Origin: Coprobacter secundus
GTDB taxonomy: Bacteria > Bacteroidota > Bacteroidia > Bacteroidales > Coprobacteraceae
Length of the DNA: 64,000 nt
Reading direction: 5' to 3'
Assembly: GCA_000803105.1 (NCBI GenBank)
Contig: JTDA01000005.1
Coordinates: 124,001 to 188,000 of the forward strand
Shown here one piece after another: positions 8,320-17,393 of this stretch. The position numbers were made by a program, and so were the translations under genes. Within the stretch, counting starts at the first letter, position 1. The number at the start of each line of letters is the position of its first letter. Below the pieces are notes generated by a model. The model was not told the DNA's origin. It saw nothing but the letters and a program-made list of their open reading frames with translations, and made no database searches.

Positions 8320-9726
8320 ATGAAGAATTTTATGGGAAAAGATTTTTTGCTTGAGACTGATATGGCTAAGCAATTATATCATGAGCACGCAGCTAAAATG
8401 CCGATTATAGATTATCACTGTCATCTGATACCTAAAATGGTGTCAGATAATCATCAATTTAGAAGTTTGACGGAAATTTGGCTGGGGGGTGATCATTATA
8501 AATGGCGTGCGATGAGAACAAATGGAGTGGACGAAAAGTATATTACAGGGAAAGACTCTTCAGATTGGGAAAAATTTGAAAAATGGGCAGAGACTGTTCC
8601 TTACACTATGCGCAATCCTTTATATCATTGGACACATCTTGAACTTAAGACAGCTTTTGGCATAGATAAAATATTGAATTCTAAAACAGCTCGAGAAATA
8701 TATGATGAATGTAATGAAAAGTTGTCTCATCCAGAATATTCAGCCAGAGGTTTGATGCGCCGTTATCGTGTGGAAGTGGTATGTACGACTGATGACCCTA
8801 TAGACTCATTGGAGTATCATATAAAGACACGTGAAAGTGGTTTTGAGATAAAAATGCTTCCGACTTGGCGTCCTGATAAGGCAATGGCGGTAGAGGTTCC
8901 TGCTGATTTTAAGAATTATGTCGAAAAGTTAGCAGAAGTCAGTGGAGTCTGTATATCGTCTTTTGATGATATGATAATGGCACTCCAGAATCGGCATGAT
9001 TTTTTTGCAGAGCAAGGCTGTAAGTTATCTGATCATGGAATTGAAGAATTTTATGCAGAAGATTATACCGACGCTGAGATTAGAGTTATATTTAATAAAG
9101 TGTATGGAGGTAAGGACTTAACATATGAGGAGATTTTAAAGTTTAAGTCGGCCATGCTGGTAATATTCGGAGAAATGGATTACGAAACAGGTTGGACTCA
9201 GCAATTTCATTATGGGGCGATTCGTAATAATAATACGAATATGTTTAGATTGTTGGGACCGGACACCGGATTTGATTCAATTGGCGAATTTATGACGGCA
9301 AAGGCTATGGCAAAATATTTAGACCGATTGAATTCGAAGGGGAAATTGACAAAAACAATTTTGTACAATCTCAATCCCTGTGCCAATGAGGTAATAGCTA
9401 CTATGATTGGTAATTTTCAAGATGGTTCTATTCCTGGAAAAATTCAGTTTGGCTCGGGTTGGTGGTTTCTTGATCAGAAAGATGGTATGGAGAAACAAAT
9501 GAATGCATTGTCTACTTTAGGATTGTTGAGCCGTTTTGTAGGAATGTTGACTGATTCTCGTAGTTTTTTATCTTATCCGCGCCATGAGTATTTTCGTCGC
9601 ACGTTGTGTAATTTGATAGGACGAGATATTGAAAATGGGGAAATACCGGTTTCTGAAATAGAGCGAGTTAATCAAATGGTGGAGGATATAAGCTATTACA
9701 ATGCGAAAAATTTTTTCAAATTTTGA
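8320..9726 (+). CDS. uxaC: Uronate (glucuronate/galacturonate) isomerase
   Basis: A 468-residue UxaC that isomerises D-glucuronate to D-fructuronate and D-galacturonate to D-tagaturonate, the entry step of hexuronate catabolism. It is an amidohydrolase-fold enzyme: the metal motif HxH appears in IIDYHCHLIPK near residue 33, CTTDDPIDSLEYH near 157, and the later motifs MDYETGWTQQFHYGAIRNNN and GSGWWFLDQKDGM are characteristic. A purine-rich AGAAGGAT stretch 8 bases upstream supports the ATG at 8320. It is divergent from the LacI regulator, and the product feeds UxaB and UxaA. A strong hairpin follows the stop. Complete and of normal length. Confidence 0.95.
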   Translation: MKNFMGKDFLLETDMAKQLYHEHAAKMPIIDYHCHLIPKMVSDNHQFRSLTEIWLGGDHYKWRAMRTNGVDEKYITGKDSSDWEKFEKWAETVPYTMRNPLYHWTHLELKTAFGIDKILNSKTAREIYDECNEKLSHPEYSARGLMRRYRVEVVCTTDDPIDSLEYHIKTRESGFEIKMLPTWRPDKAMAVEVPADFKNYVEKLAEVSGVCISSFDDMIMALQNRHDFFAEQGCKLSDHGIEEFYAEDYTDAEIRVIFNKVYGGKDLTYEEILKFKSAMLVIFGEMDYETGWTQQFHYGAIRNNNTNMFRLLGPDTGFDSIGEFMTAKAMAKYLDRLNSKGKLTKTILYNLNPCANEVIATMIGNFQDGSIPGKIQFGSGWWFLDQKDGMEKQMNALSTLGLLSRFVGMLTDSRSFLSYPRHEYFRRTLCNLIGRDIENGEIPVSEIERVNQMVEDISYYNAKNFFKF

Positions 9727-9744
9727 TGAGAATATTTTATATAG

Positions 9745-9799
9745 AAATTGAAATGTCCCCCAAAAGTCAGACACAAGACTTTTGGGGATACTTCAATTT
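9745..9799 (+). terminator. Hairpin terminator downstream of uxaC
   Basis: Perfect 11-base arms CCCCAAAAGTC (9758-9768) and GACTTTTGGGG (9777-9787) sit inside outer arms AAATTGAA (9745-9752) and TTCAATTT (9792-9799). The stem begins 18 bases after the uxaC stop. There is no long U tract, so termination is probable rather than certain; the length of the symmetry also resembles a decayed insertion element. Confidence 0.55.
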
Positions 9800-9967
9800 A
9801 CAAATGAGACAGCCTTACTTATAAGGTTGTAAATTGGATTGTAAAATATATTATTTCAGCCCTATTTTTTTACAGAAAAAGAGGGAAATAAGGGGGGGAC
9901 TTTGGAGAGATTTCATCTTATAGTTTTATACTGATGAAATTCTATTTTGAGACAGCCTTTTTTATTT
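9795..9967. repeat. Palindrome-rich intergenic segment, possible decayed mobile element
   Basis: The gap between uxaC and the next gene holds no ORF. Besides the terminator-like hairpin it contains a second hairpin (AATTTACA near 9795 pairing with TGTAAATT near 9828, enclosing CCTTA/TAAGG) and the direct repeat GAGACAGCCTT at about 9806 and 9951. It may be an eroded MITE or insertion-sequence end, or simply two terminators; no transposase remnant is visible. Confidence 0.35.
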
Positions 9968-9980
9968 TCGACGTTATACT

Positions 9981-10862
9981 TTAGTCATTTAGTATTTTTT
10001 TTTCCTTGATGAGGTCATTCTCATTTAGTTGAGGGGAAGGAACAGTACAAGTCTTGATATAATCCCCTTCTTGGCAAGTATAATTATAGTATATTTCTTG
10101 TTCTGCAGTTAGTTTATCTTTGGGTATCAATTCACCTTTTAGTTCTAAGAAATCATCCATACAGGTGCTATCTGATATTTTTACGAATACAATACGTCGA
10201 GCGATAGGATTACGGTTATAGTCGAGACATAAATAAAGCCCTTTGAGCATCTGAGGATAGTCAAACATCGGTAATTGTAGATATATTGTGAATAGAGCTA
10301 ATTGTGGCGTTTCTCTTTCATTGAACATGATATATGCATTTTGATGATTGTTCAGCAATCCTATTCCTCTATGAGTAGAATGGTATGCACTCATATGGGT
10401 TACTTGTACATAGTCGTTTCCTTCAGAGGAAGCGATTAGATACGGTTCAGCCTTCAGGCTATCGGTAGATGAGGAAAGGCTGTAACTCATGTAGATTCCG
10501 CTATAATTATATATTTCTTGGGCAGAATGTTGCATTTCTTCATTTAACATTTCAATAAATTGATTTTCTTTATTTGAATGGTTGAGGGAAGGTTCCAGTT
10601 CGAAGAGGCGAGTTTTCAGCTCTTGAATATTTCCCATTAATTTTTTCTTTGAAACGTTATTCACTTGGGATAATGCATAATCTAGGGCTTCTTCTTTTGG
10701 AGTACCCTTACGTACTGTATTGGCAAATGTAGGTAGGACATTGGAGTATAAAGAAGATAGTACACTGGGAGCTAAGTTGGTATAATCAGCTATTTCTTTC
10801 ATCTTTACTCCACGATTTCTTAAATATTCTATTTGCTTATATATTTCAAATAATTCGTCCAT
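9981..10862 (-). CDS. Putative HTH-type regulator of the phosphonate genes, family unknown
   Basis: A 293-residue soluble protein whose family I cannot name. Residues about 8-45 (EYLRNRGVKMKEIADYTNLA, then PSVLSSLYSNVLP) look like a helix-turn-helix of the XRE/CRO type. Residues about 60-115 are helical (VSKKKLMGNIQELKTRLFEL). The rest, about 115-285, is mixed alpha/beta with no motif I recognise. It is divergent from the DUF5690-phnX-phnW operon across 183 bases. That position, with the HTH-like start, makes it the likely local regulator, with the C-terminal region as a candidate sensor for 2-aminoethylphosphonate or a product. Function is inferred from context only. Confidence 0.5.
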   Translation of the reverse strand: MDELFEIYKQIEYLRNRGVKMKEIADYTNLAPSVLSSLYSNVLPTFANTVRKGTPKEEALDYALSQVNNVSKKKLMGNIQELKTRLFELEPSLNHSNKENQFIEMLNEEMQHSAQEIYNYSGIYMSYSLSSSTDSLKAEPYLIASSEGNDYVQVTHMSAYHSTHRGIGLLNNHQNAYIMFNERETPQLALFTIYLQLPMFDYPQMLKGLYLCLDYNRNPIARRIVFVKISDSTCMDDFLELKGELIPKDKLTAEQEIYYNYTCQEGDYIKTCTVPSPQLNENDLIKEKKILND

Positions 10863-10995
10863 TATATACCCTAATTTATCATTTATTTTACAAAAATCAA
10901 GATTCGATGTGATAATATAATTGCATAAATGTTACATTAATGTTACTTTATTTTTACCTTGATTATAAAGATTATAAATAATAAATATTCATTTT

Positions 10996-11022
10996 TTTGC
11001 TAAAATTGGCATTATACTTTTG
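10996..11022 (+). promoter_or_regulatory. Promoter of the phosphonate operon
   Basis: TACTTTTG at 11015-11022 matches the Bacteroidetes -7 box TAnnTTTG and lies 23 bases before the DUF5690 start. TTTG at 10996-10999 could be the -33 element, although the 15-base gap is shorter than usual. Confidence 0.45.
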
Positions 11023-11045
11023 CCCCAAAATCAAAGAAAGTAATT

Positions 11046-12401
11046 ATGATATTGGGAAATAAATTGTCGTTGGTAACGAAAGAAAAAATTTCAAATATAT
11101 TATTTGTCTTTTGGGCTGGTGGAGCAGCTTTACTCTCATATGCTTTAGTGTATGCTTTAAGAAAACCTTTTACAGCTGCAACGTTTGAAGGATTAGAGTT
11201 TTTTGGACTAGACTATAAAGTTGCAACGAGCATTATCCAAATCTTCGGTTATCTGATTTCGAAATTTATCGGTATAAAGATGATTTCAGAATTGAAAAAA
11301 GAGGGACGTTTACGATTTATGATAACATCGGTTGCTGTTGCTGAAATATCATTGGTATTGTTTGGCTGTTTACCCCGCCCTTTTAATGTTTTTGCTCTAT
11401 TTTTTAATGGGCTTTCTTTGGGATGTATGTGGGGAGTTATTTTTAGTTTTTTAGAGGGACGAAGAGTAACTGACTTGTTGGCTAGCTTAATGGGCTTGAG
11501 TATTGCTGTGAGTTCTGGAACAGCAAAGTCTATCGGATTATTTGTTATTGACACATTACATGTTAGTGAATTCTGTATGCCAGCGTTGATTGGAGCTTTT
11601 GCATTTCCTTTATTGTCATTATTAGGATATCTTCTTAATCGTATGCCTCAGCCGGATGCGCGGGACAAAGAACTAAGGACAGAGAGGGTTACATTGGATA
11701 GTAAGGGACGTATGGAACTATTTAGAAGTTTTATGCCGCTATTGACTATGCTGTTTTTTGCAAATCTTTTTATCACGGTTCTACAGGATATTAAAGAAGA
11801 TTTTTTGGTAAAAATATTGGATGTAAATACTCATAATTATTCATCTTGGTTATTTGCCCGTGTCGATGGAATTGTAACGGTGATAATATTAATTATTTTT
11901 GGTTCTATGTCTCTGATAAAGAGCAATATTAAAGTTTTGTGTTTACTATTATTTCTTGTAATGGGAGGAGCTGTGACGTTGAGTTTTGTAGCATTTCGTT
12001 ATTATGAATTGCAACTTAGTCCTTTGGCATGGCTTTTTATTCAAAGTTTATGTCTTTATATATCATATCTTAGTTTTCAAACTATATTTTTTGACCGTTT
12101 TATAGCATGTTTTAAGATAAGAGGAAATGTGGGCTTTTTTATTGCAACTATTGATTTTATCGGATATACTGGGACAGTTCTTGTATTGGTTGCAAAAGAA
12201 TTTTTTAATCCTGATATAAATTGGCTCGAATTTTATAATCTGTTATCGGGATATGTTGGTGTTATTTGTTTTATTGTATTTTTGTGTTCGGTTATTTATT
12301 TAGTACAACGATATCGGAAGGAATATAATTTTACGTTGAAATCTCCGGTAGATAAAGTTTTTGCTGAACGTTCTTTTAGTATTAAATCGACTACAATTTA
12401 A
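11046..12401 (+). CDS. DUF5690-type MFS-like membrane protein of the phosphonate module
   Basis: A 451-residue polytopic inner-membrane protein with about twelve hydrophobic segments and MFS-like layout: LSYALVYALRKPFTAATF in the first helix/loop recalls organophosphate:phosphate antiporters. I recognise it as the type annotated DUF5690 in Bacteroidales. It is the first gene of an operon with phnX and phnW (34 bases to phnX), so a role in uptake of 2-aminoethylphosphonate or of a phosphonate-bearing compound is the natural inference. No ABC phosphonate transporter (phnCDE or phnSTUV type) is seen in the window, which makes this the only transporter candidate here. Substrate is unproven; export or sensing remain possible. 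Confidence 0.7.
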   Translation: MILGNKLSLVTKEKISNILFVFWAGGAALLSYALVYALRKPFTAATFEGLEFFGLDYKVATSIIQIFGYLISKFIGIKMISELKKEGRLRFMITSVAVAEISLVLFGCLPRPFNVFALFFNGLSLGCMWGVIFSFLEGRRVTDLLASLMGLSIAVSSGTAKSIGLFVIDTLHVSEFCMPALIGAFAFPLLSLLGYLLNRMPQPDARDKELRTERVTLDSKGRMELFRSFMPLLTMLFFANLFITVLQDIKEDFLVKILDVNTHNYSSWLFARVDGIVTVIILIIFGSMSLIKSNIKVLCLLLFLVMGGAVTLSFVAFRYYELQLSPLAWLFIQSLCLYISYLSFQTIFFDRFIACFKIRGNVGFFIATIDFIGYTGTVLVLVAKEFFNPDINWLEFYNLLSGYVGVICFIVFLCSVIYLVQRYRKEYNFTLKSPVDKVFAERSFSIKSTTI

Positions 12402-12435
12402 GAAAAATATTATATCATTTTTTAATAAAAGCAAT

Positions 12436-13227
12436 ATGAATAAAATTGATTGCATAATTATGGACTGGGCCGGTTCTGCCGTAGACTATGGATGTTTTGC
12501 TCCGGTAGCGGCTTTTTTAAAAGCTTTTGATGAAATAGGTATAGAGATAACGATGGAGCAAGCTCGTCGTCCTATGGGAATGGCAAAGATAGACCATATT
12601 CGTGAATTGTTTAAGATGCATGAGGTAACAACAGCGTTTGAGAAGAAATATAATCGGGGATGGAATGAAGAGGATGTTATAGCAATGAATGAAAAATTTG
12701 AACAGTATCTTTTTTCTTCATTGAGAGAATATACCGATCCTATACCTGGAGTTATTGAGATATTGTCGGATTTGGGAAAAAGTGGCATAAAGATAGGGTC
12801 TACGACAGGGTATACACGTGCCATGATGGATGTAGTGTTACCAGAAGCCCAAAAGAAAGGGTATAGTGTCGATAATTGCGTGACACCGGATGGTTTACCT
12901 GCAGGCCGTCCATATCCTTATATGATATATAAAAATATGATAGATCTTTCTGTGCCATCAGTAAAAAATATAATCAAATATGGAGATACGATTGCCGATA
13001 TAAAGGAAGGTGTTAGTGCTGGGGTATGGACAGTCGGGGTCATATTGGGAAGTAATGAAATGGGATTGACATTAGCAGAAACTAAAGAGTTGGATTCTGA
13101 TGTTTTGAATGAGAGAAAAGCTGAAGTTTGACGTCGTATGCTTTATGCTGGGGCTCATTATGTTGTGGATACGATTGAGGAATTACCGGAAATTGTAAAG
13201 ATTATAAATCATAAAATGGAATTTTGA
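12436..13227 (+). pseudogene. phnX: Phosphonoacetaldehyde hydrolase, interrupted by an in-frame TGA
   Basis: A HAD-superfamily phosphonatase that cleaves phosphonoacetaldehyde to acetaldehyde and phosphate. The nucleophile aspartate is in IIMDWAGSAVDYG, and the Schiff-base lysine in PMGMAKIDHIREL. ATG 12436 is the start, because the protein begins MNKIDCIIMDWAG as in the family. The frame reaches TGA at 13129-13131 after 231 codons, but the same frame continues with family-like sequence (RRMLYAGAHYVVDTIEELPE) to a second TGA at 13225-13227, for a total near the family length of about 265. A single C-to-T change of a CGA arginine codon would explain the stop. The truncated form lacks the last strand and helix of the HAD core and is probably inactive. 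Other genes here use TGA as a normal stop, so recoding is unlikely. Confidence 0.85.
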
Positions 13228-13253
13228 ATAATTAATTATAGATAGAACGAATT

Positions 13254-14342
13254 ATGAAACCTTATATTTTATTGACTCCTGGACCGTTAACAACCTCTGA
13301 TACTGTAAAACAAGTAATGATGGCCGATTGGTGTACGTGGGACGAGGATTACAATTTGCATATAGTAGAAGAAATACGGCATAATTTGGTTGCTTTGGCG
13401 ACGAAGAAACCTGAGTTGTATACAGCAATTTTATTGCAGGGAAGTGGCACTTATTGTGTTGAGGCTGTTTTAGGAAGTGCTATTGCTCCACAAAATCGAT
13501 TACTTATTCTAAGTAATGGTGCTTATGGTGATCGTATGGGAACGATTGCAGAATATCATAAGTTGAATTATGACATTATTGAGTTTGATGAAATATCTCA
13601 GGTTTCGGAGGTAACTCTTGAAGAGCACTTATTAAAAAACCCTGATATAACTCATGTTGCTGTTGTCCATTGTGAAACTACTACTGGGGTTCTAAACCCG
13701 TTAAGAAAGATTTCTCGAGTAGTCAGAAAACATGGACGGAAATTCATTGTAGATGCTATGAGTAGTTTTGGTGGAGTTCCTATGGATGTTGAAGAATTAG
13801 GGATCGATTTTATGATTAGTAGTGCTAATAAATGTATTCAAGGTGTACCTGGATTTGGTTTTATTATAGCAAGAAAGTCAGAATTGTTGAGATGTAAGGG
13901 CATTTCTCCATCTCTTTCTCTTGATATTTATGCTCAATGGGAAGCAATGGAAAAAGGTCATGGGAAATGGCGATTTACCTCTCCAACTCATGTTGTACGG
14001 GCGTTTAAGCAGGCTATGCAGGAATTGGCTGACGAAGGAGGTGTAGAGGCTCGAAATAAACGATATGTTGAAAACCACCGGATATTAGTTGAGGGCATGC
14101 GTTCGTTAGGTTTTGAGACTTTGTTACCCGATGATATCCAGTCTCCAATAATTACATCTTTTTTGTATCCGAAAAAGGATTTTGATTTTAAATCGTTTTA
14201 TACTCAGTTGAAGGAAAAAGGTTTTGTTATTTATCCGGGAAAAATTTCTCAAGCCGATACTTTTCGTATTGGAAATATTGGAGATGTATACCCTAAAGAT
14301 TTTGATAGGCTTATTGATGCTATTCGTCAAACAAAATATTGA
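13254..14342 (+). CDS. phnW: 2-aminoethylphosphonate--pyruvate transaminase
   Basis: A 362-residue PLP-dependent class V aminotransferase that transfers the amino group of 2-aminoethylphosphonate to pyruvate, giving phosphonoacetaldehyde and alanine. It starts with YILLTPGPLTTSDTVKQVM and MMADWCTWDEDYN, both diagnostic of PhnW. The cofactor lysine lies in ISSANKCIQGVPGFGFII (about residue 193), with VDAMSSFGGVPMD just before and KWRFTSPTHVVRAF after. It is intact and of family length. It lies 26 bases after the extended phnX frame and ends the operon at a strong hairpin. With phnX broken, its product phosphonoacetaldehyde would need another outlet. Confidence 0.95.
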   Translation: MKPYILLTPGPLTTSDTVKQVMMADWCTWDEDYNLHIVEEIRHNLVALATKKPELYTAILLQGSGTYCVEAVLGSAIAPQNRLLILSNGAYGDRMGTIAEYHKLNYDIIEFDEISQVSEVTLEEHLLKNPDITHVAVVHCETTTGVLNPLRKISRVVRKHGRKFIVDAMSSFGGVPMDVEELGIDFMISSANKCIQGVPGFGFIIARKSELLRCKGISPSLSLDIYAQWEAMEKGHGKWRFTSPTHVVRAFKQAMQELADEGGVEARNKRYVENHRILVEGMRSLGFETLLPDDIQSPIITSFLYPKKDFDFKSFYTQLKEKGFVIYPGKISQADTFRIGNIGDVYPKDFDRLIDAIRQTKY

Positions 14343-14358
14343 TTCACTGGGATTTGAT

Positions 14359-14398
14359 AAAAAGAGGATGCGTCATCATTTCGACGTATCCTCTTTTT
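14359..14398. terminator. Terminator after phnW
   Basis: AAAAAGAGGATGCGTC (14359-14374) pairs with GACGTATCCTCTTTTT (14383-14398) with one mismatch and an 8-base loop, and T runs follow. It separates phnW from the convergent nitroreductase gene and, by its flanking A/T tracts, could serve both. Confidence 0.85.
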
Positions 14399-14423
14399 AT
14401 TTCTATATACTAAGCCAGTTTGT

Positions 14424-15044
14424 TTATTGAACAAAATATCCGACGGGATGACATAGCATTATAGCCTGTTGTCCGGTGAGTTTGAGGGCTTTGTAAAGTG
14501 TGTCTTTGTCCATACTGCCTCGAGGGTATGTTGCAAGTCCTGTCCCTGAACAGAAAAGAGATATATTTTGGGATACAATGCCGGCGTCGATAGCTCCCCA
14601 CTCTTTGTTTGTATCACTGACCAATATAAGGCATACAGGAGCTGCGGCAGGTCTGCTGTCTCCAGAAGAAATTGGGACAAGAGTATGTTTTTGATGGTTG
14701 TATAAGTAAGAACCTTTAGCTGTACATACATATACTTTTATGTCTTGATGATTCATAGCAGATGGTGCAGTTCTTTTACCGGATTCAGGACGATTTATGC
14801 CGTTTGCTGCCCATAATAGATCAGATATATCTTGTAGAGAAAGTTCTTTTGAAGAAAATTGCCTGGTGGACTGTCTTTTTTCTAAAGCTTGCATAATAGG
14901 TATTCCTCGTTTTAAGTTGGGTTTATTTAATATTATGCCTTGTAGTTCACTATTTTTACTTTCAAAAATTTTTTCTGTTTTGGTATTTGCGTATAGCATA
15001 ATACTGATTCCTAATGAAAATAATATCAGAATAATTTTTCTCAT
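14424..15044 (-). CDS. Exported nitroreductase-family protein (SagB/ThcOx type)
   Basis: A 206-residue FMN-dependent nitroreductase-fold protein. Residues 1-20 form a signal peptide (IILILFSLGISIMLYA), so it is exported, probably to the periplasm. The flavin-binding arginine-rich motif QSTRQFSSKELSLQDISDLL (about 58-77) is followed by LWAANGINRPESGKRTAPSA, which would line the FMN site, and GAIDAGIVSQNISLFCSGTG in the C-terminal half. This short SagB-like form is common in Bacteroidales, and its physiological substrate is not known. It converges on phnW and does not appear to belong to that operon. A TACATTTG -7 box lies about 60 bases upstream of the start. Confidence 0.8.
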   Translation of the reverse strand: MRKIILILFSLGISIMLYANTKTEKIFESKNSELQGIILNKPNLKRGIPIMQALEKRQSTRQFSSKELSLQDISDLLWAANGINRPESGKRTAPSAMNHQDIKVYVCTAKGSYLYNHQKHTLVPISSGDSRPAAAPVCLILVSDTNKEWGAIDAGIVSQNISLFCSGTGLATYPRGSMDKDTLYKALKLTGQQAIMLCHPVGYFVQ

Positions 15045-15103
15045 AAAAGTAAAATTTGAATAGATACTTGAATATTGTTAAATTTATCTTTGATTTTATA
15101 TTG

Positions 15104-15111
15104 CAAATGTA
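15104..15111 (-). promoter_or_regulatory. Likely -7 box of the nitroreductase gene
   Basis: On the minus strand this reads TACATTTG, matching TAnnTTTG. A TTG about 21 bases further upstream could be the -33 element. It lies about 60 bases before the start codon. Confidence 0.4.
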
Positions 15112-15156
15112 GAAATAAGCATTTTTTATTATCAATAATAGGCGAATATTTTTATA

Positions 15157-17028
15157 TTATCTATTGGGAAAAGGTTGTGGAGTAGATAAAGTCCCTCCTA
15201 AATTAAATACCTGATTGTTGGGCAATTCTTTATTTCCTACACCTTGAGTCATAAGGGCTTTTAAAGCGTTGAGATGATAAAAGTAGATTTGTCGGGGAAA
15301 TGTATTGTATTTTTTACAGAGGGAGGCTGCCATGCCAACGACTTCTCCCATCATTCCGGTAGTACGCATTACTCGTGTTGTACCGAGAGCTACATGAGTT
15401 ACACTTATGTTACGCCCGGCCATAAATAGATTATCGATATTACGAGAATAGAGACAACGGTAAGGAATAGGGTAAGGATAGATATTTATATGTTTTGTTT
15501 CAGCTTTGAATTCATTTCCAGGGAAGTGTTTAGAATTTTTCGGATCGGGAAAATGTAGGTCTATTGACCAAGTTGTAGTAGCCGAACCATCTTCGTGAAA
15601 TACATTTTTTTCAATATCATCCTGTTTTAATATATAGTCACCTAATAATCGACGTGATTCTCGTTTGCCGGCGATATAAGCAACCCAGTCTAATTTTCTC
15701 TTTTTGTATTCACTATTATCTTTTAAATCATTTTTGAGATAACTCCAATTGGAATATACGACTAATAGTCCATAATCACGTATGCGTTCGAAATCTTTTA
15801 TTTGATCTTTGTTCATCCCAGTTTCCCAAGTCCATTCGCCCATGGTAACTTTTTCGCAGTTTTCATCATTAAAATTTATTCCGTAATGGAAGTGTGGAAA
15901 TTTGGATGTTTTTTCTTCTTTTTTCGAATACCATTGTACGGAAGCTCCCATAGTCATTTTATCTGCTTTGGCAGGAGCTATGTCTTCGCCGAATTCGTCA
16001 CGACCTTCACGTCCCATGAGGTAATCGGCACCAGCAAGATAACCAATGGTCCCATCTCCTGTACAATCGGAGAATATAGGTGCAGATAATTCTATTTCTT
16101 GACTGTTTTCTATATGTTTGGCCGTAATAGATTTTATCTTTTTCCCATCCATTTTGACAGAAATGGCCCTATAATTGGGGAAAAATGTAATGTTTTTTTC
16201 TTTTTTGACAATTTCTTCCTTTTTAGAATCTTCATAAAACTCTGCGGGCTGAGCATTTCCTCCACGGCTGTGTCCGAATTCTTTTTGTAGACTACCTAAT
16301 GCTTTATAAGGTCCAACTTCTATACGTCCACCCAGATGAACACGTACTTCTGAGCTGTTATTGCCACCTAATATTGGTCGGTCGTTTACAAGGGCGACTT
16401 TGCATCCTAGCCGGGCTGCAGATACTGCTGCTGAAATACCAGCGATACCACCACCGATAACTACAAAATCGAAAGAACCAGCACTTTGTGGTTTTGATGG
16501 TATTTTTAGAGCATTGTTTCTAAATTCCTGCAAAGCCTTATCGCTAACGGGTAACAGTATATCTTTATTGGTTGTAAAATAAATTGCATCACATCGTCCA
16601 TCGAAACCACTTAAATCCCGTAACCCTATTTTTACTTGTGTATTTTTTATATTTATTTTTCCAGCTTCTTGCCACATCCAAGAATTGCCAGTAGTTCCTA
16701 ATTCTGTTTTTACAGATTGTCCGTCAATAGTTAACGTAAACTTTCCGGGTCCGTCTCCTGTGTACCATGGACTTGTCCAGTTATATGTGCGTACGTAGAT
16801 GTAGTATGTTCCTGTTTGAGGAAAGTTTGCGGTAGTAGTAGCATCATCTACAGGAGTTCCGAGACCGTGAGCTATTAGGTAGGAAGAGCCCATTAGGTCC
16901 ATGAACTGTTGGTCGATAGACCATCCACCTTTTTTCTCGAAACTTTCAGCTTCGAGAAATAGTTCCGCTGATTGTATCTGGGTGTAATAACTTAAAAATA
17001 GGATGATAAGTGATAATAAATGTTTCAT
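15157..17028 (-). CDS. Secreted FAD-dependent oxidoreductase with N-terminal beta-sandwich domain
   Basis: A 623-residue exported protein with a signal peptide (LLSLIILFLSYYTQIQSA). Residues about 22-155 form a beta-rich domain (FLEAESFEKKGGW, GKFTLTIDG) like carbohydrate-binding or golvesin-type modules. From about residue 187 an FAD domain starts with FVVIGGGIAGISAAVSAARL, then ILGGNNSSEVRVHLGG, CTGDGTIGYLAGADYLMGRE and the C-terminal FAD motif LFMAGRNISVTHVALG. This is the FAD_oxidored (PF12831-like) group found beside many glycan utilization loci; substrates are unknown. It is divergent from the hybrid regulator at 17394, so it may belong to the same locus. A sugar-oxidising or reducing role is inference. 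Confidence 0.8.
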   Translation of the reverse strand: MKHLLSLIILFLSYYTQIQSAELFLEAESFEKKGGWSIDQQFMDLMGSSYLIAHGLGTPVDDATTTANFPQTGTYYIYVRTYNWTSPWYTGDGPGKFTLTIDGQSVKTELGTTGNSWMWQEAGKINIKNTQVKIGLRDLSGFDGRCDAIYFTTNKDILLPVSDKALQEFRNNALKIPSKPQSAGSFDFVVIGGGIAGISAAVSAARLGCKVALVNDRPILGGNNSSEVRVHLGGRIEVGPYKALGSLQKEFGHSRGGNAQPAEFYEDSKKEEIVKKEKNITFFPNYRAISVKMDGKKIKSITAKHIENSQEIELSAPIFSDCTGDGTIGYLAGADYLMGREGRDEFGEDIAPAKADKMTMGASVQWYSKKEEKTSKFPHFHYGINFNDENCEKVTMGEWTWETGMNKDQIKDFERIRDYGLLVVYSNWSYLKNDLKDNSEYKKRKLDWVAYIAGKRESRRLLGDYILKQDDIEKNVFHEDGSATTTWSIDLHFPDPKNSKHFPGNEFKAETKHINIYPYPIPYRCLYSRNIDNLFMAGRNISVTHVALGTTRVMRTTGMMGEVVGMAASLCKKYNTFPRQIYFYHLNALKALMTQGVGNKELPNNQVFNLGGTLSTPQPFPNR

Positions 17029-17393
17029 GATATGAGCTAAACCTTTATATGATAATTTGTTCTATAAAAGCAAATATACAATTTTTTGAGGTAAGTGATT
17101 GAAAACTTGTTGTAAATTCTATGATAGAAGTGGAAGAGAAAGGGGATCGATATATTTAAATAAATTTTTTATATATAATGTTTTAAATATAAAAAATAAT
17201 CTATTTCTTTTAAGTTTTATATTTTTATTATATTTGTTCATAATTAGATAATTAATTCATCAAGTTAACTTCAGTATTTTTTATGAATAATTAGCCTAAT
17301 CATGAGATCCTTTATTGGAGTTGAAAAATAACAGAAAAACACGGCTTCTAAGAATATAAGGTTATATAAATTGGGAATAATAAAGTGCTGGAT
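17029..17393. promoter_or_regulatory. Divergent intergenic region between FAD oxidoreductase and hybrid regulator
   Basis: This AT-rich gap of about 365 bases holds no gene. On the minus strand TATATTTG (17071-17078) matches the Bacteroidetes -7 box and would serve the oxidoreductase. I saw no convincing palindrome or direct repeat here. Confidence 0.35.

Noticed and set aside
13129..13131. Possible TGA recoding or selenocysteine in phnX
   Set aside because: Many intact genes in the window end in TGA, no selenocysteine element is apparent after the codon, and the family has an ordinary residue here; a point mutation or sequencing error is simpler.
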